Source of the DNA: Mycoplasmataceae bacterium | GTDB taxonomy: Bacteria > Bacillota_I > Bacilli_A > Mycoplasmatales > Mycoplasmoidaceae | Reading direction: 5' to 3' | Assembly: GCA_031284985.1 (NCBI GenBank) | Contig: JAITWZ010000053.1 | Span: 1-41,167, forward strand | Length of the DNA: 41,167 nucleotides | Shown: positions 36,093 to 41,167 of the stretch, piece by piece | Layout of the letters: every line of letters starts with the position of its first letter | Position numbering within the stretch: the first letter of the stretch is position 1 | Notes under the pieces: model-generated | Database searches by the model: none | The model's input: only the letters and a program-made list of their open reading frames with translations | Told to the model about the DNA's origin: nothing | Program-made: the position numbers and the translations under genes

Positions 36093-36647
36093 TTAAGGTT
36101 TGGAAATTACGGCAATTCCATCGTCTAAATCAATAATCTCAGCATTATACTTTTGTTGGTTTTTAAGATAATCTTCAAACTTTTTTACTTTTTCCATTAA
36201 TTTTATCTGATTTTTTGTTAGTGTTTTATCTGTAAATTTTTTTAAATAAATATTATCAATAATAATCGTACCCTTAGTGTTTAGAAACTGATAAAATTTA
36301 TTCAATAATTCTTCTTGATGCGTCTTGGAACCATCCAAAAAAATTAAATCAAATTTTTTATTTGTTGTGAAATCAATAGCATCCTTATTCACACAAATTA
36401 TGTGGTCATTATTTTGCAAAAAACTCATGGCAATTTGGTAATTTTTTTCGCTTTTTTCGATGGTGGTTACATCAAAATTTGCTTCAAAAAAACAGGCGGC
36501 ACTATACCCATATGCTGTTCCCACTTCTAAAACATTTTTATATGAATTTTCTCTTGCTAGATTTAAAATATATGCGATTGTTTTTTCACGAACAATTGGG
36601 ATATGTTCCTCTAGGGATTTAACTTTAATCTGATCTGAAAGCAACAT
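36093..36647 (-). CDS. class I SAM O-methyltransferase, TrmR/YrrM-like
   Basis: A 184-aa protein of the caffeoyl-CoA-type O-methyltransferase family. Motif I is VLEVGTAYGYSAAC (about 39-52), an acidic residue at VTTIEKS binds SAM ribose, DLIFLDGSKTHQEE follows, and IIIDNIYL is the metal/substrate motif. The closest functional match by layout is TrmR (YrrM), which methylates 5-hydroxyuridine at tRNA position 34; mollicute homologues are slightly shorter. It lies 47 bp downstream of recA on the same strand. Confidence 0.8.
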   Translation of the reverse strand: MLLSDQIKVKSLEEHIPIVREKTIAYILNLARENSYKNVLEVGTAYGYSAACFFEANFDVTTIEKSEKNYQIAMSFLQNNDHIICVNKDAIDFTTNKKFDLIFLDGSKTHQEELLNKFYQFLNTKGTIIIDNIYLKKFTDKTLTKNQIKLMEKVKKFEDYLKNQQKYNAEIIDLDDGIAVISKP

Positions 36648-36694
36648 ATTTTATATAAGCGAATTACTATGATTCAATTATATAAAATTACAAA

Positions 36695-37666
36695 TTACTT
36701 AGGCATAACTGCCATTTTAATAGTATTAAATAATTCTTTATTTTCAGTCAAAGTTTTTATTGTACCATCTCGGCCTTGAGCAATCTTCTGTTCATTGTAG
36801 AAAAATCAAGCACCACGTTTTTCAATAATCCCTTTGTCGATTGCACATGAAATAATTTCACATGTTGGATCAAAACCCTTATTAAAATAAATATCAACTA
36901 AGGCTTTTGTAAGTGGAGGTGCTAGTTTATTTTTGACAATTTTTACCATCGATTTTATTCCCACACAAGTATCACCTTGTTTTATCAAATCATTACGTCG
37001 TACTTCCATTCTAATTGAGGCATAAAATCGCAATGCACGCCCACCTGTTGTTGTTTCTGGATTACCAAACATTATGCCGACTTTTTCACGGATTTGGTTA
37101 ATAAAAATAACAGTTACATTGTTTTTAGAAACGATTGGTTGAATGTTACGTAATCCTTTAGACATAATTCGTGCATGTACTCCAATAGTTTGGTCATTCA
37201 TATCACCATCTAATTCAACTTGCGGCACCATTGCAGCCACACTATCAACGACGATTAGATTAACCATTTCCGTTTTTGCCAGAGCTTCAATCAGGTTGAA
37301 TGTTTGTTCAGCACTATCAGGTTGAGCTAATATTAGTCTTTTTATGTCGACACTATTAAGTTCACAATATTTTGGATCTAAGGCGTGTTCTAAATCGATA
37401 TATGCCACATTTAAGTTTTCTTTTTGTGCTTGTGCTACAGCTTGCAAGGCAATAGTAGTTTTTCCACTAGATTCGTTTCCATATATTTCAATGATGCGAC
37501 CTTTTGGATATCCACCACATCCAAGTGCTTCATTCAAAGTAAAGCTTCCGCTTGAAATTACCTCAACATCTTGTTGAACTGAATCACCCATACGGATAAT
37601 TGAACCTTCAAATTTATCGCTGATGCTATTTATTATGTCTTGTGTTGTGTTTTTTGTATTTGTCAT
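36695..37666 (-). CDS. recA: recombinase RecA
   Basis: A 323-aa strand-exchange ATPase. Walker A GNESSGKTT (residues 63-71; the usual Pro is Asn), catalytic Glu region DLEHALDPKY, Walker B LIVVDSVAA, loop L1 IGVHARIMSKGLR and loop L2 FINQIREKVGIMFGNPETTTGG. The C-terminus is short, ending NTIKMAVMPK, without the acidic tail of E. coli RecA, as in other mollicutes. TGA at the C-terminal AWFFYN encodes Trp. The ATG at 37666 is preferred to an in-frame GTG at 37687. Confidence 0.97.
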
Positions 37667-37707
37667 ATCTACACTACATAATGACACTAAATTTATATAA
37701 ATCGCAT

Positions 37708-38391
37708 TTATTTTTCGATTTCGATATAATTTTTTTCTTCTTCTTTCTTTTTTATTAGTGATTTGAAATCATCATCTTGATACTTAATTTGGTTATTTTC
37801 ATTAATAATATCCTTAGCAAAGTCAAATGCATATTTGCCCTTTATAACGTTTTTGATATAAAACATGTTTAATAAAAGAAATACAACAACTACACCAACC
37901 AGCATTATGGCAATAACTGCCACAATTCTAACAAAATCATTATTATGATCTCATACTGGTATCAGATCAGCAAAAATCGCCAAAACAAAGCCACAATTAG
38001 CACTAAGTGCAAATACACTGACATCTCAATTAGCAATACGCGAGCATTTTAGGACTAAAACTAGCAATATCGTAAATGCAAAACTGATTAATACGATGTA
38101 TAAAACATTAATGCTTACAATTGGTGCACCAATATTACGAACCCCATGAATCATACCATCATTAATCATTGTTTCAACAAAGTCAGCCTGGTAGCGCTCA
38201 TTAAGTCTATTTAGCTGAGCAACACTTGTAATCCTGCCACTTCATAAAGTGGCACCATGAGGCACTATTCAATCAAAATTTAAGAGATCTGTTTGGCAAA
38301 ACAATAAGAATGCAACTATAAACACAATCACTTGAAATAAAATTGAACAAGTTAAAACCCAATTGCGAGTTTTATACTGCGGTTGTAGCAT
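37708..38391 (-). CDS. hypothetical 4-TM membrane protein
   Basis: A 227-aa protein without a recognised family. TM helices at about 12-33, 96-114, 124-145 and 155-178; a polar extracellular loop (about 35-90) and a Lys/Glu-rich cytoplasmic tail of about 45 residues (KKKEEEKNYIEIEK). The ATG at 38391 lies 16 bp after the tuf stop on the same strand, and I see no separate promoter, so it is probably read from tuf transcripts. Trp codons include TGA. Confidence 0.75.
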
Positions 38392-38407
38392 CACAAATAA
38401 TTTTTAA

Positions 38408-39595
38408 TTATTTATCAAGAATTTCAACAACCGTACCAGCACCAACGGTTCTTCCACCCTCACGAACAGAGAATTTAGTATCTTTTTCAATCGCAACTGG
38501 AGCAATCAATTCAATAGTAATTTCAGTATTATCACCTGGCATGATCATTTCTACACCTTGTTTTAAAGTGATAGTACCAGTAACATCAGTTGTACGGAAA
38601 TAGAATTGAGGACGGTATCCATTAAAGAATGGAGTGTGTCGACCACCTTCTTCTTTCTTTAATGCATAGATTTGTGCAGTAAACTTTTTAAATGGTTTAA
38701 TAGTACCAGGTTTACATAAAACTTGTCCACGTTCAACATCAGTTTTTTCAACACCACGTAACAAGATACCAGCATTATCACCAGCCATTGCTGAGTCTAA
38801 TTGTTTACGGAACATCTCAATTCCAGTAACAACAGTTTTACGTGTAGGTTTTAAACCAACGATTTCCACTTCTTCATTTAATTTAATTTGTCCACGTTCA
38901 ACACGACCAGTAACAACTGTACCACGACCTGTAATTGTGAAGATGTCTTCAACTGGTAATAAGAATGGTTTATCAACATTACGAATAGGAGTTGGAATAT
39001 AACTATCAATTGCTTCACATAATTCTTGTAATTTTGCTTCTCAAACTGGATCACCTTCTAGAGCTTTTAATGCAGAACCACGAATGATTGGAGCACCATC
39101 ACCATCAAATTTATATGCATTTAATAAGTCACGTACTTCCATTTCTACTAAACTTTGAATTTCTGGATCAGCACAAACGTCACATTTATTTAAGAATACA
39201 ACAATTTTTGGAACACCAACTTGACCTGCAAGTAAAATATGTTCACGAGTTTGTGGCATAATACCGTCAGTTGCTGAAACAACTAATATTGCACCATCCA
39301 TTTGTGCAGCACCAGTAATCATATTCTTAACGTAGTCAGCATGTCCAGGACAGTCAACGTGAGCATAGTGACGTTTTTCTGTTTCATATTCAACGTGACA
39401 AGTATTAATTGTAATACCACGAGCTTTTTCCTCTGGAGCTTTATCAATTTCATCATATCTCATTGCTTGAGATAAACCTTTTTTAGATAAGTATGTACAT
39501 AGAGCTGCAGTAAGTGTTGTTTTACCGTGGTCAATATGTCCAATAGTTCCAATGTTTACGTGTGGTTTTGAACGGTCGAATTTTTGTTTAGCCAT
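38408..39595 (-). CDS. tuf: elongation factor Tu
   Basis: A 395-aa EF-Tu that delivers aminoacyl-tRNA to the ribosome. G1 GHIDHGKT (18-25), switch I RGITINT, G3 DCPGHADY, G4 NKCD and G5 SALKALEG are intact, followed by domains II and III with the conserved GGRHTPFF and [10 protein letters not shown]. One TGA (Trp) near 39041 joins the N- and C-terminal parts. The ATG at 39595 gives the family start MAKQKFDR; the in-frame extension upstream is spurious. Confidence 0.98.
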
Positions 39596-39618
39596 AATAT
39601 GATGTTGCCTATACATAA

Positions 39619-39624
39619 ATTATA
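39619..39624 (-). promoter_or_regulatory. -10 box of tuf
   Basis: TATAAT on the minus strand, 23 bp before the tuf ATG. It implies a short leader of about 15-18 nt, in contrast to the leaderless genes. No convincing -35 is visible. Confidence 0.5.
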
Positions 39625-39844
39625 ATATATTTTTCAAAAAAATGTTAAAATATCTTACATACATACTATAGTAAAATAAAATTTTACTTTTGTGCATAGT
39701 TGGTGGCCATAATTTAAATATTTTTAAGTTTCATAAATCAGAAAATGCATCGCTATCAAGTTAAATATAAATTTATGATTTATACTATAAAGTTGCAATT
39801 TAATTCATGAACATTGGTAACATGTTGCGAACAAGTTGCACTTA
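39625..39844. other. longest gap: tuf / rubredoxin-fusion intergenic region
   Basis: The divergent gap between the tuf and flavoprotein genes, 269 bp start codon to start codon, holds the two promoters and little else. On the right it has three GTTGC motifs (AAGTTGCA at 39790-39797 and 39833-39840, ATGTTGCG at 39822-39829) in and around an imperfect inverted repeat (AACAT...ATGTT). The left part has an AT-only hairpin at 39670-39688. I see no RNA gene. Confidence 0.4.
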
Positions 39845-39849
39845 TATAA

Positions 39850-39855
39850 TATAAT
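39850..39855 (+). promoter_or_regulatory. -10 box of the flavin-reductase/rubredoxin gene
   Basis: TATAAT ending 9 bp before the ATG at 39865; an overlapping TATAAT lies at 39845-39850. Confidence 0.5.
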
Positions 39856-39864
39856 AAAATATAT

Positions 39865-40518
39865 ATGGCAAAGCCTAAGTTAATCGACTCTGTAGAAAAC
39901 AATGAAACCATATATGATATATTATCCTCTTGGGTTTTCGTCTTAAATACTAAATTTCAAAATCGTCAAAACGCTTGTATTGTTGACTCAATATCAATTG
40001 TGAATAATGTTCCAAAGAAAATTGTTATGAGTATTTCAAAAAAATGTCTATCAGCAGAATTTATTAAGGCAAATCCAATTTTTAACTTAACTGCCATTGG
40101 TCGTGATACACCAATTGATGTATTACTAGATTTAGGTTTTGATACGGGATACAAACACAATAAAATGGATCACTTCCCGCACAAAAAATTAGGTAGAAAC
40201 CAAATATTTTATATTCATAGTGATTATAGTTTGTATTACATGGAATGTAATAGTACAGATTTAATTGAAGAAGATGACCACTACATTTGTATTGCACGTA
40301 TTATGTCAATAACAGAGTTGCATCCTGAAATTAAGCCCTTATCATTTCATTACTATTTAAAAAATATTCAACCAATCATCATCAAGAAATTACCACAAGA
40401 ACAAAGATGTACTGTTTGTGGTTACATTCACCAAGGTTCAACACCTCCAGCTGTTTGTCCAGTTTGTGGACAACCACAAGAATACTTTAAACCACACGTT
40501 GCTTATATAAAAAAATAA
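39865..40518 (+). CDS. flavin reductase-like domain fused to rubredoxin (Hrb-like)
   Basis: A 217-aa protein. The first 165 or so residues match the FMN-binding split barrel of flavin-reductase-like proteins of anaerobes (NACIVDSISIVNN, KKIVMSISKKCLS, FNLTAIGRDTPIDVLLDLGF). The end is a rubredoxin-type iron site: CTVCGY at 182-187 and CPVCGQP at 198-204, with the spacing C-x2-C-x12-C-x2-C. This is the architecture of clostridial high-molecular-weight rubredoxin (Hrb), which passes electrons from NAD(P)H to flavodiiron oxygen/NO reductases or rubrerythrin. The partner is not in this window. It ends abutting the convergent 41-aa gene. Confidence 0.88.
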   Translation: MAKPKLIDSVENNETIYDILSSWVFVLNTKFQNRQNACIVDSISIVNNVPKKIVMSISKKCLSAEFIKANPIFNLTAIGRDTPIDVLLDLGFDTGYKHNKMDHFPHKKLGRNQIFYIHSDYSLYYMECNSTDLIEEDDHYICIARIMSITELHPEIKPLSFHYYLKNIQPIIIKKLPQEQRCTVCGYIHQGSTPPAVCPVCGQPQEYFKPHVAYIKK

Positions 40519-40644
40519 TTATTTATTTTTAGATTTTTTATCAGGTTTAGCTTTTTCTTCTTCTGGTAGTTCTAGAAAGAATGGCTTAAGTACTGGCTTA
40601 ATTTCACCATTCTTAAGAGCTTTTTTAAAATTTTTATTTGTCAT
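40519..40644 (-). CDS. small basic protein, 41 aa
   Basis: A short reading frame of 41 codons plus stop, too short for routine calling. It begins with MTNKNFKKALKNGEIKP and ends in an alternating Glu/Lys tail. AAAGGAG lies 10 nt before the ATG and the start sits within the last codons of the HIT gene (11-bp overlap), suggesting coupled translation. It ends exactly where the convergent gene ends. No homology can be claimed. Confidence 0.5.
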   Translation of the reverse strand: MTNKNFKKALKNGEIKPVLKPFFLELPEEEKAKPDKKSKNK

Positions 40645-41062
40645 ACTTGCCGTTCTCCTTTGTCTTCATGATTATAGCATATGTCTCTTGAACTTCGCCT
40701 GTGAAACGGTTACCAAATTTTGCCTCATAGCCTTCATTTTTCGAATACTTTGGAATGATGTGCATATGAAAATGCATAACTTGTTGGCCAGCAATTTTAC
40801 CTTCATTTGACACAAAATTAAAACCTCATGGGCGTAATTTAGAATCAGAAATGATATGTGTTACTTCACTAACTAGCTTCATAACATCATTTAAAACATC
40901 AATTGGACAGCTACTAAGATCACGGTAATGTTGCTTCGGTATCACTAGAACATGCCCATCACTAACTGGAGTAGCATCTAAAAAAGCAATAGCGTTAGCA
41001 TTAGAGGCAACAATATTAGCCTTAATAGTTCCTTTAATAATTTCACAAAATACACATTCCAT
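40634..41062 (-). CDS. HIT-family nucleotide-binding protein (HinT type)
   Basis: A 142-aa histidine-triad protein that hydrolyses nucleoside phosphoramidates or related adenylates. The N-terminus CVFCEIIKGTIKA, the central VSDGHVLVIPKQHYRDL, and the catalytic triad HFHMH (97-101) are complete. In mycoplasmas HinT can be tied to P60/P80-type membrane lipoproteins; the gene here is not next to such a gene. TGA (Trp) at 40826 joins the halves. The -10 box ends 6 bp before the ATG. Confidence 0.93.
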
Positions 41063-41068
41063 ATTTTA

Positions 41069-41081
41069 ATTATATTATAAT
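41069..41081. promoter_or_regulatory. divergent -10 boxes of the HIT gene (-) and tRNA-Gly (+)
   Basis: TATAAT on the minus strand (41069-41074) is 6 bp from the HIT ATG. TATAAT on the plus strand (41076-41081) would start RNA a few bases before the tRNA at 41091. Confidence 0.6.
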
Positions 41082-41090
41082 TAATTAAGT

Positions 41091-41164
41091 GCAGATGTAG
41101 TTCAATGGTAGAACGCAACCTTGCCAAGGTCGAGACGCGAGTTCGATTCTCGTCATCTGCTCCA
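41091..41164 (+). tRNA. tRNA-Gly, anticodon GCC
   Basis: A 74-nt cloverleaf. Acceptor GCAGATG/CATCTGC, D arm GTTC/GAAC, anticodon loop TTGCCAA (anticodon GCC), T arm with TTCGATT loop, discriminator T and an encoded CCA. The anticodon stem CAACC/GGTCG has one A-C mismatch at 28-42. It reads GGC and GGU codons. Confidence 0.93.
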
Positions 41165-41167
41165 TTA

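Noticed and set aside
39670-39688. Rho-independent terminator (AGTAAAAT...ATTTTACT)
   Set aside because: The stem is almost all A-T, no gene ends there, and such hairpins are expected by chance in this AT-rich gap.

Overview
The window is an AT-rich, very compact bacterial chromosome segment from a mollicute (Mycoplasma-like, wall-less) that reads UGA as tryptophan (genetic code 4). Nearly every long gene has in-frame TGA at positions where the family has Trp, for example rnr, metG, tuf, argS and both lipoproteins. Read with the standard code these genes fall into fragments, and all of them become full length with code 4. I cannot fix the species. Gene content (mraZ-rsmH-ftsA-like-ftsZ, a short ComEC, a fakA homologue, large lipoproteins, no peptidoglycan genes) fits Mycoplasmatales.

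Layout. 151-3446 (-): secG overlapping rnr (RNase R), then a 4-TM protein. 3491-4266 (+): YneF-like protein and GTPase engB, converging with a 4-bp overlap on 4263-8067 (-), the division operon mraZ-rsmH-ftsA-like-ftsZ. This operon has successive gene overlaps and a triple MraZ box at its promoter. 8178-12443 (+): holA, a membrane protein, a lone ATP-grasp enzyme and mnmE. 12502-15536 (+): a lipoprotein and an archaeal/eukaryote-type aspS. 15572-17332 (-): argS. 17420-19270 (+): a large two-TM protein. 19279-20568 (-): obg. 20608-20922 (+): a DivIVA-like protein. 20931-28691 (-): comEC-like gene, polytopic membrane protein, metG and a 1371-aa lipoprotein. 28748-32224 (+): sufC, a drastically short SufB/D-like protein, yloU and fakA. 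32245-33526 (-): rpsD-infA and a single-TM protein. 33560-35989 (-): a six-TM protein with two C-terminal SWIB domains. 36093-39595 (-): TrmR-like methyltransferase, recA, membrane protein, tuf. 39865-40518 (+): a flavin-reductase/rubredoxin fusion. 40519-41062 (-): a 41-aa protein and a HIT protein. 41091-41164 (+): tRNA-Gly(GCC).

How it works together. Most genes are core information-processing and division genes packed with 1-17 bp overlaps or gaps of a few bases. No rRNA, IS element, prophage or CRISPR array is visible, and no gene-free stretch exceeds 300 bp. The longest gap is 39596-39864. Most transcription units start with a TATAAT box only 6-9 bp before the start codon, which predicts widespread leaderless mRNAs. 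The accessory interest lies in five items: the membrane-bound double-SWIB protein, the reduced SufC plus mini-SufB/D pair, the archaeal-type AspRS, the Hrb-like flavorubredoxin-type fusion, and the stand-alone cyanophycin-synthetase-like ATP-grasp protein.
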